Shown here one piece after another: positions 27,313-36,482 of a stretch of DNA of 64,000 nt (position 1 is its first letter; each line of letters opens with the position of its first letter). Origin of the DNA: an uncultured Elusimicrobia bacterium (GTDB lineage Bacteria > Elusimicrobiota > Elusimicrobia > Elusimicrobiales > UBA9959); contig CAIPTO010000043.1 of the NCBI GenBank assembly GCA_903867985.1, positions 1 to 64,000 of the forward strand, written 5' to 3'. A program made the position numbers and the translations under genes. The notes beneath the pieces are model-generated. The model made no database searches. It was not told the DNA's origin and saw nothing but the letters and a program-made list of their open reading frames with translations.

Positions 27313-27657
27313 TTAATCTACCAGTTTAATCAAGGCCACTTCGGTGGCGTCGCCTTTGCGGCTTCCGAGCAACAGTATCCGGGTGCAGCCGCCTTTGCGA
27401 TCCTTGTACCTGGGGGCGATCACGTCGAACACTTTGTGATATACGTCCTTGCTCTTTATGATCTTCCTGACCGAAAGCCTGCGTCCCAACTTGGCGTCGT
27501 TAATTACACCCTCCACCACGCGACGAAGTTCTTTGGCCTTAGGCACGGTGGTCTTGATCTTTTCGTGCAGGAGAAGACTGGTCGCCATGTTGGAGAACAT
27601 GGCGCGCCTGTGCGAGCCTGTCTTTGAAAGTTTTCTGTGTCCGAGATTTTTTATCAT
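27313..27657 (-). CDS. rplQ: 50S ribosomal protein L17
   Basis: The last gene of the alpha-operon part of the cluster encodes 114 residues, with MIKNLGHRKLSKTGSHRRAM at the start and LGSRKGDATEVALIKLV at the end, both typical. L17 binds 23S rRNA near the exit tunnel. It follows rpoA by 18 bp. mreB starts 117 bp beyond its stop, past a short AGCGGCT-type heptamer tract. Confidence 0.96.
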   Translation of the reverse strand: MIKNLGHRKLSKTGSHRRAMFSNMATSLLLHEKIKTTVPKAKELRRVVEGVINDAKLGRRLSVRKIIKSKDVYHKVFDVIAPRYKDRKGGCTRILLLGSRKGDATEVALIKLVD

Positions 27658-27675
27658 AAACGGTCCTTTTGGAGG

Positions 27676-28656
27676 TTACGCAACCTTCATACCGAGTTCG
27701 AGTCCCATTTCCTTGAGCTTATCCTTGATCTCGTCCAGAGATTTCTTGCCGAAATTCTTGACGGCCAGCAGGTCTTCCTCGGTCTTGCCTACCAGTTCAC
27801 CGATGGTGCGGATACCCGCGACTTTAAGGCAGTTTGAAGCCCGGGAGGAGAGCTCTATCATCTCCACGCCCTGATCGAGCGTACCCTTAAGCTCCACACC
27901 CTTCTCTCCGGAGTCGGCGGCGCCAACAGCCTTGGCAGGCTCGGCGGCAGCTTCAGCTTCCGGCAGGAACGGAATAATCGAGCGGCGCAAAAGCGACGCG
28001 GTCTTGTTAACGGCGGCCTCGGGGCTGATACTGCCGTCAGTCCATATCTCAAGGACCAGCCTGTCGTAGTCTGTCCGCTGGCCCACGCGGGCGTTCTCGA
28101 CATTATAATGCACCTTCTGTATCGGGGAGAAGAGCGCGTCCATAGGTATAAAATCAGCGGGGAGATTCATCCGCGCCCTGATTTCTTCCGAGGTCAGGTA
28201 GCCGGCGCCGCTGGCAACTTCCAGTTCCACTTCAAAAACCGCGCCGGATTCAACATGGGCTATGACCAGTTCCTTGTTAATAATTTCGACATTGGCGTTC
28301 TCGCGGATATCGGAGCCCTTTACTTCTTTTTTGCCGTGCACGGACAGCAGAAGGGTCTCCGGACCCTCGCCGGTGAGCCGCACGCGCAGTTTCTTAAGAT
28401 TCAGCAGAATGTTAATGACATCTTCCTGAACCCCGTTGATGGTGGCATATTCATGTCTGGCGCCTTTGATCCTGACCGCCACGACAGCCGAACCGTCCAG
28501 GCTGGAGAGCAGAATACGGCGCAGCGAATTGCCGATGGTATGGCCATAGCCTCTCTCATAGGGCTCGGCGGTAAACTTGGCGTAGTTACCGGTTTTTGTT
28601 TTTTCCTCGACATTAATCGCTTCGGGGATAATAAGCTGTTTTTAAAAGGTAAACAT
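27676..28656 (-). CDS. rpoA: RNA polymerase alpha subunit, in-frame stop after start
   Basis: The alpha subunit dimerises to assemble RNA polymerase and contacts UP elements. The coding sequence is continuous and typical from KQLIIPEA (28641 downward) to the end, including GNSLRRILLSS in the N-terminal dimer domain and the helical C-terminal domain (IGELVGKTEEDLLAVKNFG). The only ATG with a ribosome binding site, AGGAGG at 28667-28672, is at 28656. Its fifth codon is TAA (28642-28644), in the same frame as KQLIIP. A GTG at 28482 would delete the essential dimerisation region. The case may be a sequencing or strain error, a nonstandard start, or readthrough. Confidence 0.8.
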
Positions 28657-28674
28657 TTATTGACGGCCTCCTGA

Positions 28675-29319
28675 TTACTTGGAATAAAACTCTACTATAA
28701 GCTGTTCATCGACATTTATAGAAACTTCTCCGCGGTCGGGCCAGCGGACCATTTTGCCAGTCATAGTGGCGGTATCATATGACAGGAAGCTGGGCCTGGG
28801 CGCCGATTTTTCCGCATTCTCAAGCCCCTGCTTAACTGCGGGGGTCTGCGCGGTCTTCGGGTCGATAGTCACCGTGTCTCCGGGCTTAACAAGGAAGGAC
28901 GGGATGTCCGTCTGACGGCCGTTAACGCGAATGTGGCCGTGGTTTACGAGCTGCCTGGAGGTCTTCATGGAGACCGCGAAACCCAGGCGCCGCACAATAT
29001 TATCAAGCCTGACTTCAAGGAAGCGCAACAACGCCTCTCCGGTCTTGCCTTTGTCCTTGGAGGCTTTGTCGAAAAAACGCCTGAACTGCGTTTCAGTGAT
29101 CTGCGCCATGAGACGCGCGATCTGCTTCTCGCGCAGATGTTTGCCGTAGTCGGACATTTTTTTCATACCGCCGGGCCCCCCGGACGAGAATTTCTTATCG
29201 CGACTGGATTTGGCCTTCTTATCCACGATGCAATTGGTGGAGCATTTGCTGCCTTTGAGGAACAGCTTCTGGCTTACTTTTCTGCATTTTTTGCAGCTGG
29301 GTCCTGTATATCTAGACAT
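28675..29319 (-). CDS. rpsD: 30S ribosomal protein S4
   Basis: S4 of 214 residues nucleates 30S assembly and binds the 16S 5' domain. The N-terminal zinc finger is present with C9, C12, C26 and C30, so this is the C+ form. The S4 RNA-binding domain reads RLDNIVRRLGFA and RQLVNHGHIRVNG near residues 103-135. An insert after the zinc knot is rich in S, K and G (about 37-52). It lies directly upstream of rpoA, as in the usual alpha operon. Confidence 0.96.
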   Translation of the reverse strand: MSRYTGPSCKKCRKVSQKLFLKGSKCSTNCIVDKKAKSSRDKKFSSGGPGGMKKMSDYGKHLREKQIARLMAQITETQFRRFFDKASKDKGKTGEALLRFLEVRLDNIVRRLGFAVSMKTSRQLVNHGHIRVNGRQTDIPSFLVKPGDTVTIDPKTAQTPAVKQGLENAEKSAPRPSFLSYDTATMTGKMVRWPDRGEVSINVDEQLIVEFYSK

Positions 29320-29343
29320 TAAACTTTTATCCTCCGTGGTAAA

Positions 29344-29781
29344 TTAGACTCTTCTGGGTTTGGGCGGCCTGCAGCCGTTGTGCGGAATAGGCGTGGTGTC
29401 CTTTATGGAGATCACGTGTATACCGCTCGCAGCTATCGCCCTGATCGCTGTTTCTCTTCCGGGTCCGGGGCCTGTGACGAGCACCACTGCCTGCTTGACG
29501 CCGTATTCCATCGCCCTGCCGCAGGCTTTGGAAGAAGTTATCTGCGCCGCGAACGGCGTTCCTTTCTTAGTGCCTCTGAAGCCGTTGGCGCCCGATGTTG
29601 ACCAAGCCAGAACATTTCCCTTTTCATCGGTAACGGTGACTATGGTATTGTTAAAAGAGCAGTTGATGTACACCTTGGCGAAAGTCACGGTGCCATGATA
29701 CCGCCTCTTGGCCTGAGGCTTATGCTCGGTCTTCTTATATCCGTCCACGGCTGGCTGTTGCTGTTTCTTCTCTTCAGTCAT
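29344..29781 (-). CDS. rpsK: 30S ribosomal protein S11
   Basis: S11 of 145 residues sits on the 30S platform near the mRNA exit. [21 protein letters not shown] and the C-terminal [18 protein letters not shown] are diagnostic. The N-terminus is extended by about 20 glutamine- and lysine-rich residues ([19 protein letters not shown]), longer than in most bacteria and probably flexible. It lies 21 bp after rpsM and 24 bp before rpsD. Confidence 0.96.
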   Translation of the reverse strand: MTEEKKQQQPAVDGYKKTEHKPQAKRRYHGTVTFAKVYINCSFNNTIVTVTDEKGNVLAWSTSGANGFRGTKKGTPFAAQITSSKACGRAMEYGVKQAVVLVTGPGPGRETAIRAIAASGIHVISIKDTTPIPHNGCRPPKPRRV

Positions 29782-29802
29782 GATAAATTCCGATCCTCCT
29801 GA

Positions 29803-30201
29803 TTATTTAGCCGCGGGTTTAACCGGAGCTTTAGCCGCTGAACCGACGGTCTTCCTTCTGCCGCGGCGGGTGCGGGCGTTGGTTTTAGTTCTCTGGCCAC
29901 GCGCGGGAAGCATGCGTCTGTGTCTCATGCCTCTGTAGCTGCCGATCTCTATATGTCTTTTCATGTGAGCGGTGATCTCCCTGCGGAGCTCGCCTTCCAC
30001 CTTGTATTCCTTGGAAATGATAGAGTTCAGAAGACCGACCTGGTCTTCGGTCATATCTTTAACCCTGGTAGTGGGGTTAATCTGATTTTTCAGACCGCCT
30101 AAAATCTTAAGCGCCAGCGGACGCCCTATGCCGAAAACATAAGCGAGCGCAACGTCTATCCGTTTTTCTCTAGGTAAGTCCACACCTGCGATTCTTGCCA
30201 T
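29803..30201 (-). CDS. rpsM: 30S ribosomal protein S13
   Basis: S13 of 132 residues contacts the P-site tRNA and the B1 bridges. [20 protein letters not shown] opens the protein, [20 protein letters not shown] lies near 94-113, and an alanine/lysine-rich tail follows. A heptamer repeat tract (30207-30242) stands directly upstream, between it and rpmJ. Confidence 0.96.
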   Translation of the reverse strand: MARIAGVDLPREKRIDVALAYVFGIGRPLALKILGGLKNQINPTTRVKDMTEDQVGLLNSIISKEYKVEGELRREITAHMKRHIEIGSYRGMRHRRMLPARGQRTKTNARTRRGRRKTVGSAAKAPVKPAAK

Positions 30202-30206
30202 AATAA

Positions 30207-30242
30207 AAAAGTGGTCAGTGGGCAGTGGGCAGTGATAAGCGC
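30207..30242. repeat. Heptamer tract, AGTGGGC family
   Basis: Units AGTGGTC, AGTGGGC, AGTGGGC and AGTGATA follow each other with an exact 7-bp period between rpmJ and rpsM, inside the ribosomal operon. Confidence 0.7.
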
Positions 30243-30328
30243 GGAAACCGCATTCATCATAAATCCCTCCTTAACCAAGCACTTCCTCCTCTCTGTTTAT
30301 ATTTTAAAAAGACACCGACCACCGCTTG

Positions 30329-30442
30329 CTATCCCTGCCGCTGTTTGTGGCGGGGGTCTTCACAAATAACCCTGACAACGCCTTTGCGTTTCACGATCTT
30401 GCACTTAATGCAAATTTTCTTCACGCTGGCTCTTACTTTCAT
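30329..30442 (-). CDS. rpmJ: 50S ribosomal protein L36
   Basis: The 37-residue protein reads [17 protein letters not shown], with zinc ligands C11, C14, C27 and H32, so it is the C+ form. It is too short for most gene finders. The position between infA and rpsM is the standard one in the alpha operon. L36 stabilises the 23S core near helices 89-91. Confidence 0.95.
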   Translation of the reverse strand: MKVRASVKKICIKCKIVKRKGVVRVICEDPRHKQRQG

Positions 30443-30562
30443 TTTACTTGCTCCTTCTTTGTCGCACCCCGCGCTCAACACACTCGCGGGGCGGATTACC
30501 CGCCGGACCTCTAAAGTTATCTTTGATCATCCGGATAAACCACGGATGTTTTAGCGCAGTTG

Positions 30563-30784
30563 TTATTTCTCCCTGTAAACTATTCTGCCTTTTGACAGAT
30601 CATAGGGAGAAAGCTCCATTTTAACCTTGTCGCCGGGAAGTATCTTTATATGGTTGATGCGCATCTTGCCGGAAATAATCCCGAAGATTATTTTCCCGGG
30701 CGCTATTTCAACCCTGAAAGTCGCATTCGGAAGGGCCTCTTTTATGACCCCGTCTACTTCTATTTTTTCGCTGTTTTCTGACAT
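30563..30784 (-). CDS. infA: Translation initiation factor IF-1
   Basis: The single OB-fold protein of 73 residues binds the A site of the 30S subunit during initiation. [16 protein letters not shown] and [25 protein letters not shown] match IF-1 closely. It is the standard neighbour of map and rpmJ. A structured repeat element of about 185 bp separates it from map. Confidence 0.96.
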   Translation of the reverse strand: MSENSEKIEVDGVIKEALPNATFRVEIAPGKIIFGIISGKMRINHIKILPGDKVKMELSPYDLSKGRIVYREK

Positions 30785-30874
30785 ATTTATATATTATACT
30801 AAAATAACACCCGATTATTTATCCATAAAAAAGGGAATAGCCTCTCACGGCTTACACTTTCCGTTTCACGACAC

Positions 30875-31062
30875 TAACCTGAAAGTTGCAGTTGCAACTT
30901 TCCGCCTGCACAGCAGACGCCCATTCGGGAGGTATACACCTTCTCGGACACATCGCGCATAGCGCTTGTTCCTCGACCCGCTGCTGCGGGGAATCCTGCA
31001 GAATAATTCTTTTCCCTGATTTTATCAAGGAGATATACCTTGAACTGCAGAATTCAGGCTAA
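30875..31062 (+). repeat. Structured 185-bp dispersed repeat, copy A
   Basis: The element occupies nearly all DNA between infA and map and ends over the map stop codon. Its ends are imperfect inverted repeats (TAACCTGAAAGTTGCAGTT at the left; GAACTGCAGAATTCAGGCTA at the right). It contains a 10-bp hairpin at 30881-30902, a CTGC-aca-GCAG hairpin, GCGC-ata-GCGC, and CCCGC-tgct-GCGGG. A second near-complete copy lies in opposite orientation at 61449-61632. It could be a MITE-like element or a repeated structured RNA. Confidence 0.75.
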
Positions 31063-31808
31063 ACCACACTGAGTATTTCGCACCCATTTTCAGTTACGGC
31101 CACCGTGTGCTCAAAATGCGCGGTGCAGCTTCCGTCAGCCGAGACGGCGGTCCAGCCGTCGTTTTTGATGATGATCTCCGGCTTGCCCAGGCAAACCATG
31201 GGTTCTATCGCGAGAGTCATGCCGGCCTTAAGCGTAACCCCTGAACCGGGTTTCCCGTAGTTCGGAATCGACGGCTCCTCGTGAAGGCGGCGGCCTATAC
31301 CATGGCCGGTAAACTCTCTCACCACGGACATACCGTTCTCAATAACAAAACTTTCCACCGCGTGGGACACATCACCGAGTTTTGCCCCGCTCCTGACTTC
31401 GGACAGTGCCCTGGCGAGCGAGGCTTCCGTAACAGCCATAAGGCGCCGCATTTCCGGCTTTACGGCCCCGACTGCCACGGTAACGGCGGCATCTCCGTAA
31501 AAGCCGCGGTAGACAGCGCCAAGGTCCATGCTGACCAAGTCGCCGCTCCGTATGATCCGCTTATCACTCGGGATTCCGTGGACAACTTCCTCGTTTATTG
31601 AAACGCAAAGAGCAGCGGGGTAACCACGATAACCGAGAAAGGCGGGGACTGCTTCGCGGTTCCTGATTTCCAGTTCCGCAAATTTATTCAGTTCGGCGGT
31701 GGAAACTCCGGCACAAATCTTTTTTTTCAGGAGGGCCAGCACCTGGGCCACTATTTTGGAGGACTGCCTCATCAGCTCAAGTTCAGCCGCCGTCTTTATT
31801 TCAACCAT
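31059..31808 (-). CDS. map: Methionine aminopeptidase type I
   Basis: Map removes the initiator methionine from new proteins. The 249-residue protein has H78 (VVHGIP), metal ligands D95 (SMDLG) and D106 (YGDAA), then GHGIGRRLHEEPSIPNY, EPMVCLG and FEHTVAVTE with the remaining ligands. There is no N-terminal zinc or SH3 extension, so it is type Ia. It lies 19 bp after adk, the common secY-adk-map order. The end of repeat copy A overlaps its stop. Confidence 0.96.
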   Translation of the reverse strand: MVEIKTAAELELMRQSSKIVAQVLALLKKKICAGVSTAELNKFAELEIRNREAVPAFLGYRGYPAALCVSINEEVVHGIPSDKRIIRSGDLVSMDLGAVYRGFYGDAAVTVAVGAVKPEMRRLMAVTEASLARALSEVRSGAKLGDVSHAVESFVIENGMSVVREFTGHGIGRRLHEEPSIPNYGKPGSGVTLKAGMTLAIEPMVCLGKPEIIIKNDGWTAVSADGSCTAHFEHTVAVTENGCEILSVV

Positions 31809-31826
31809 TAAATTGTGCCCGCGCCG

Positions 31827-32474
31827 TCAGACGTTCTTTATTTTCAGAACTGCCGCGATTTCCTGAGTCACAGACTCTGGATCTTTGCCGCCTTTAACCA
31901 TGCAGAAATTGCCCATTCCCTTATAATACGCAACCAGCGGTTCCGTCTGGTCTTTGTAAACTAAAATCCGGCGCCGTATCACTTCAGGCTTATCATCTTC
32001 GCGCAGGATAAGTTTTTCGCCGCAGGCATCGCATAGTCCCTCTTTGACCGGCGGAGAAGTAAGCAGGTTGTATATCTTCTGGCACTTCGGACAAGTGCGC
32101 CTTGATCCGAGCCTGGCAACTACAGCCTCTTCATCCACGTCAAGGAAGATTACGGCGTCTATACCCTGAGATCTGGAGGCGAAATAATCATCCAGTTCGC
32201 GGGCCTGGTCCACTGTTCTGGGAAAGCCATCGAACAATAATCCCCTGGTCTCCGTGGCAAGCCTGGTCTTTATAACGTCAAGAACCAGCTTATCCGGCAC
32301 AAGCCTGCCTGCGGAGAGATATCCCGAAACTTCCTGCCCAAGCGCGGTCTTAGCTGAAATAGCTTCCCGAAAGATGTCTCCCGTTGATATGTGAAAAAGA
32401 GAGAATTTTTCGCTTAAAACGCTGGCCTGAGTGCCCTTGCCCGAACCCGGGTAACCCAAAAGAATGAGATTCAT
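31827..32474 (-). CDS. adk: Adenylate kinase
   Basis: Adk balances ATP, ADP and AMP. The P-loop GYPGSGKGT is at residues 7-15, DGFPRT near 81-86, and the LID domain carries CPKC and CDAC, so the lid is stabilised by zinc as in many Gram-positive and deep-branching bacteria. The length of 215 is typical of the long form. A GGGGAGAG ribosome binding site precedes the ATG. The AT-rich 218-bp spacer to secY contains TATAAT at 32511-32516 but no convincing -35. Confidence 0.95.
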   Translation of the reverse strand: MNLILLGYPGSGKGTQASVLSEKFSLFHISTGDIFREAISAKTALGQEVSGYLSAGRLVPDKLVLDVIKTRLATETRGLLFDGFPRTVDQARELDDYFASRSQGIDAVIFLDVDEEAVVARLGSRRTCPKCQKIYNLLTSPPVKEGLCDACGEKLILREDDKPEVIRRRILVYKDQTEPLVAYYKGMGNFCMVKGGKDPESVTQEIAAVLKIKNV

Positions 32475-32692
32475 AACACTCTCCCCAAATAGTAACCGAC
32501 AAGTTAATAATTATAAAAAATTGCGGATCAGCAAATCTGTAAGTTTTAAAAGTCTCGCGGTCGGGGGTTTTAAAACAGAATCACCAGCATCTCAAAATTG
32601 CCCGCTCTTTAACTCTGCAACTTCTTTAAACTTGAACACCAGTTGTATTCGCGTAAAACTTAACATCAGGTTAGTCAGTTCAGGACCCGCTT

Positions 32693-34021
32693 TTAGCTGC
32701 CCACATTGAACCAACGCCCTTTGATCTTTGAGTTTTTATAGAAACCTTCATAGTTCCGCATTATAAGATGGGCTTCCGTCTGCGCGATAGTATCAAGCGC
32801 CACGCCGACCACGATCAGCAAAGATGTTCCCCCGAAGTAAAACGGCACATTGAGCCTGGCCCGCATATAATCGGGAAGAACCGCCAGCATCGCAACAAAA
32901 AGCGCGCCGCCGAGCGTAATCCTGTTCATAACCCACTCAATATACTGCGATGTGGGGTCTCCGGGCCTGATGCCGGGGATAAAGCCGCCCCACTTTTTCA
33001 TATTCTCAGCCAGGTCTTTGGGATTTATACTGACTGAGTTATAAAAGTAACAGAAAAATACGATCAGCGCCACATACATGAGCTGATAGGATATATTACC
33101 GTGGTTCATAAACGCCATAACCTTCTGAGCCAACGGAGAATTCGGGTTGAACTGGGTGATGGTGTACGGCACGCTTAAAAGGGAAACTGCGAATATGACC
33201 GCTATGACGCCGGACTGGTCCACTTTAAGCGGCAGGAAAGTGCTGACGCCACCGTACATCTTGCGGCCGACCTGGCGCTGCGCGTATTGAATGGGAATCT
33301 TGCGCTGCGCGGTCTCTATCCAGATAACGAGGCCGACCACCAGTAAGACTATGGCAATTATAATTATACCCGTGAGGAGACTGATTTCGTCTATCTGCAC
33401 AAGCTTGATCATGCTCCGGATAGCGCTGGGGAGACGATCCACGATACCGGCGAAAATGATCAGCGATATTCCGTTGCCGATGCCGCGCTCCGTTATCTGT
33501 TCGCCCAACCACATAACAAATACCGTGCCCGTGGTAAGAGTGAGGACTGTAACGAAATAAAAAGCCAGATCCGTGTTCGGGGCTATCGGCGCCCCGCCGG
33601 CAGGAGACATTTTAGTCAACGCTATGGTTAGACCAAGGGACTGGAAGGCGGCCAGAAAAAGTGTGAAAATCCTTGTGAACTGCGTAACTTTTCTGCGGCC
33701 CAGCTCACCCTCTTTCTGCAGGCGGTCAAGTATCGGGAAAACGTGCGCGCCCTGCACCAGGCTCATAATGATGGAGGCGTTGATATAGGGCATGACGCCC
33801 ATAGAAAAGATGGAGAATTTACCTAGTGCGCCGCCGGAAAAAATATCCAGAAAGCCCAGAAGACTGCCCTGGTTTGCCGCAAAAAGAGCCCTGAGCGCCG
33901 CGGTGTCTATGCCGGGGATCGGGATGGAAGCGCCTAACCGGTAAACGGCCAGCGCTCCTAAAACAAAAAGTATCCTTTTCTTGAGTTCCTGAATCTTGAA
34001 CAAGTCAGTTATCTGTTGCAT
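32693..34021 (-). CDS. secY: Protein translocase subunit SecY
   Basis: SecY forms the ten-helix channel of the Sec translocon. The ATG at 34021 (MQQITDLFKIQELKKRILF) matches the family start; an upstream ATG at 34108 would add 29 polar residues and is unlikely. Conserved features include GASIPIPGIDTAAL, NASIIMSLVQG, GERGIGNGISLIIF and GG-PTSQYIEWVMNRIT-like segments. The length is 442. It lies between rplO and adk as in the spc operon, with a 160-bp spacer upstream. Confidence 0.96.
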   Translation of the reverse strand: MQQITDLFKIQELKKRILFVLGALAVYRLGASIPIPGIDTAALRALFAANQGSLLGFLDIFSGGALGKFSIFSMGVMPYINASIIMSLVQGAHVFPILDRLQKEGELGRRKVTQFTRIFTLFLAAFQSLGLTIALTKMSPAGGAPIAPNTDLAFYFVTVLTLTTGTVFVMWLGEQITERGIGNGISLIIFAGIVDRLPSAIRSMIKLVQIDEISLLTGIIIIAIVLLVVGLVIWIETAQRKIPIQYAQRQVGRKMYGGVSTFLPLKVDQSGVIAVIFAVSLLSVPYTITQFNPNSPLAQKVMAFMNHGNISYQLMYVALIVFFCYFYNSVSINPKDLAENMKKWGGFIPGIRPGDPTSQYIEWVMNRITLGGALFVAMLAVLPDYMRARLNVPFYFGGTSLLIVVGVALDTIAQTEAHLIMRNYEGFYKNSKIKGRWFNVGS

Positions 34022-34183
34022 TATTTGCCCCGTTGGAGTTCTCCGCGTAAGAGGGACGCGCTCCGCAAAATTATCCGGCTTAAACTTTTCCCCGGGAAAG
34101 CCCGGCACACCTCATACTAAAACTAACCCGTGACTGAGGCCCGGGGTAAGACAAAACCAACGGGCGGACAGTCCCGCGAATAG

Positions 34184-34663
34184 TTATTTTGCGGACTTGG
34201 TTTCCGGCTTCGTCTTTACGATAAGCTCGGTCTTGCCGCCGGCTTTTTCTATTTTTTCTTTAGCCGAACCGGAAAAGGCGTGGGCCTTGACCGTCAATTT
34301 TTTATTAATAATGCCGTCGCCCAGGACCTTTATCAGGTCGCCTTTCTTTATCAGCCTTTTCCTGACAAGAAGTTCCGGGGTGACTTCGGTCCCGTTTTCG
34401 AAATGTTTGTCGAGTATGGAAACGTTGGTCCATTCGTACACTACGCGGAACCGCCTGTTACTAAATCCGCTTTTGGGTATGCGCCGCAACAGCGGCATCT
34501 GACCGCCTTCAAAACCATCCCGCTTGGAGCCGCCCGCAGTGGCGTTCTGGCCTTTCTGGCCTTTGGTGGAGGTTTGGCCGTGTCCCGAACCCTGTCCGGT
34601 GCCGAGCCTTTTTTTTCTGTGAACGGAGCCCGGTTTAGGGCGGAGTTGGTGTATACCTGGCAT
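34184..34663 (-). CDS. rplO: 50S ribosomal protein L15
   Basis: L15 of 159 residues is a core 23S-binding protein. The arginine/glycine-rich N-terminus (HQLRPKPGSVHRKKRLGTGQGSG in part) and GGQMPLLRRIPKSGFSN are diagnostic. rplO follows rpsE with one base between, so rpmD (L30), which normally separates them, is absent from this position. Confidence 0.96.
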   Translation of the reverse strand: MPGIHQLRPKPGSVHRKKRLGTGQGSGHGQTSTKGQKGQNATAGGSKRDGFEGGQMPLLRRIPKSGFSNRRFRVVYEWTNVSILDKHFENGTEVTPELLVRKRLIKKGDLIKVLGDGIINKKLTVKAHAFSGSAKEKIEKAGGKTELIVKTKPETKSAK

Positions 34664-34664
34664 A

Positions 34665-35231
34665 TTATTTATCTCCTCTCATCTTTAAAACTTCTTCCCG
34701 GCTGCGCAGCTGCTTCAGGGCGTTAAGAGTCGCATAAACGGTGTTGAAAGAATTTCTGCTGCCGAGGTTCTTTGTCAGAATATTCTTCACGCCGCCTGCC
34801 TCCAGCACGGCGCGCACGCCGCCGCCGGCTATCAGGCCGGTGCCGCCAACCGCCGGTTTCATCCACACATGGCCTGCGCCGAAATAGCCTTCAGCTTCGT
34901 GCGGTATAGTAGAACCTTTCAGGGGGAAAGTGATCATTTCCTTGCGGGCGCCTGCCGTGGCCTTCTGAATAGCGACCTGAACTTCGTTGGACTTGCCTAA
35001 AGCAACTCCGACCGAGCCGGCGCTGTCTCCGACCACAACAAGAGCGTTGAAGGAAAATCGTTTACCGCCCTTGACGACCTTGGTGACCCTGTTTATGGCG
35101 ACGACCACGGTCTTTTCTTCCGCGACCGGGCCTATTTCCAGCTCCAGCATCTCCACGGCGGCTACGACCTTGGACGGGCCGTCGGCGTTGAGTTCTTTTT
35201 CGGTCCTTAATTGTTTCTGATTTCTAAGCAT
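34665..35231 (-). CDS. rpsE: 30S ribosomal protein S5
   Basis: S5 of 188 residues helps mRNA unwinding and decoding accuracy. The dsRNA-binding domain reads [27 protein letters not shown], here cited in parts, and the C-terminal domain [29 protein letters not shown]. The N-terminus is about 20 residues longer than in E. coli and charged. A GGCTGTA heptamer tract at 35262-35300 lies upstream, between it and rplR. Confidence 0.96.
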   Translation of the reverse strand: MLRNQKQLRTEKELNADGPSKVVAAVEMLELEIGPVAEEKTVVVAINRVTKVVKGGKRFSFNALVVVGDSAGSVGVALGKSNEVQVAIQKATAGARKEMITFPLKGSTIPHEAEGYFGAGHVWMKPAVGGTGLIAGGGVRAVLEAGGVKNILTKNLGSRNSFNTVYATLNALKQLRSREEVLKMRGDK

Positions 35232-35361
35232 TATTCAGCTCTCCTGTAAACGTAACTACTTAGGTTGTTTAGGCTGTAGGCTGAAGGCTGTTAGCCGATC
35301 CCGCCTCTTACCTAATAGTCTAACTGCCTGCAGTCTTATAACCTGGAGCAGTGTGTTTCTG

Positions 35362-35724
35362 TTAAAACTTAAGACCGGCTTCTCTGGCCGCGTCGGCCAG
35401 CGCCTTTATCCTGCCGTGGAATATCCGGCCGCCACGATCAAAACAAACTTCCTTGACACCTTTCTCTATTGCCCTCTTGGCAACGAGCGCGCCAATAACT
35501 TTGGCGGTTTCCAGACTCTTGCCGGACTTCACTTTGCCTTTCAGCTCTTTATCCACGCTGGAGGCGCAGGCAAGGGTCAAACCCTTCGCGTCGTCAACGA
35601 CCTGGGCGTAAAGGTGCTTATCGCTCCGGTACACGCTCAGGCGGGGCCTGGTAAACGCGTTGGCCTGAAGACTTCTCCTGGTGCGATCCTTTCTGAACTG
35701 ATATCTTTCCTGTTTGCTTATCAT
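35362..35724 (-). CDS. rplR: 50S ribosomal protein L18
   Basis: L18 of 120 residues binds 5S rRNA. The start at 35724 ([19 protein letters not shown]) fits the family; the ATG at 35766 adds 14 unsupported residues. [20 protein letters not shown] and the C-terminal [27 protein letters not shown], cited in part, are typical. It is followed by rpsE after a repeat tract of about 130 bp. Confidence 0.96.
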   Translation of the reverse strand: MISKQERYQFRKDRTRRSLQANAFTRPRLSVYRSDKHLYAQVVDDAKGLTLACASSVDKELKGKVKSGKSLETAKVIGALVAKRAIEKGVKEVCFDRGGRIFHGRIKALADAAREAGLKF

Positions 35725-35837
35725 ATATGGTCTTCTTCCTTCTTGAATTGGCCGCCTGATAGCCATAGGCTCAGATGCGGCTCGTGCACAAGTGTTGTTT
35801 TTGAGGTGCGGGGATTAACGCCTCCCGCCCGAAAAAC

Positions 35838-36422
35838 TTATTTCTTCGCCGCGCCGGCACCGGCGGCGCCGCCTGAACTCGCACCAGCCGCGGTCTTGCC
35901 GGCCTTGCGGATGATATGCTCGCCCTGATATTTGATCCCGGTACCCTTATAGGGTTCCGGCGGTTTCACCCTTTTAATCTGGGCTGCCAGATTCCCGACC
36001 ACATCCCTGTCGATGCCGCTTATGGTAAGGATTGTCGCCTTGGGATCAAAAGTCATTTTGATGCCCTGAGGTATATCCATTATGACCGGATGAGAGAAGC
36101 CTAACTGCATGGTAAGCCTGGCCCCCTCCACCGCGCCTTTGAAACCTACGCCGTTGATCTCCATCACTTTATTAAATCCGAGCAGCACGCCGTTAACCAT
36201 GTTGTTGACCCGGGCTCTGATGGTACCGTAAAGAGCGGCCTTTCCGATCGACCCGCCGGCCACGCTTAAATTGACCTTGCCATCCTTAACCTCGGCAAGT
36301 ATACCGTCGGGAAGCGCGTAAGAAAGCTTGCCCAGCGGTCCTTCCACGAACACCTGGCCGCCTTCAACTCTGACCTTTACCTTCTCTGGAACTACTACAG
36401 GTTTTCTTCCGATTCTGCTCAT
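35838..36422 (-). CDS. rplF: 50S ribosomal protein L6
   Basis: L6 of 194 residues has two repeats of the same fold and binds near the sarcin-ricin loop. MSRIGRKPVVVPEKV and PEPYKGTGIKYQGEHIIRKAGK are diagnostic. A low-complexity alanine/glycine/serine tail of about 18 residues (AAGASSGGAAGAGAAKK) extends beyond the usual end, and similar tails appear on S13 and L3 here. Confidence 0.96.
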   Translation of the reverse strand: MSRIGRKPVVVPEKVKVRVEGGQVFVEGPLGKLSYALPDGILAEVKDGKVNLSVAGGSIGKAALYGTIRARVNNMVNGVLLGFNKVMEINGVGFKGAVEGARLTMQLGFSHPVIMDIPQGIKMTFDPKATILTISGIDRDVVGNLAAQIKRVKPPEPYKGTGIKYQGEHIIRKAGKTAAGASSGGAAGAGAAKK

Positions 36423-36482
36423 AAATGTTACCTCTTAAATTAACGTTCTTTACCCCTGCCCTGAAAACCCTCTGCCCTTTTC

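Noticed and set aside
30875-31062. CRISPR array
   Set aside because: The repeats here are single structured elements; there are no regular spacers.
32511-32516. TATAAT upstream of adk as a promoter
   Set aside because: No -35 element lies at a suitable distance; the site is within AT-rich DNA, so it stays a mention in the adk entry.
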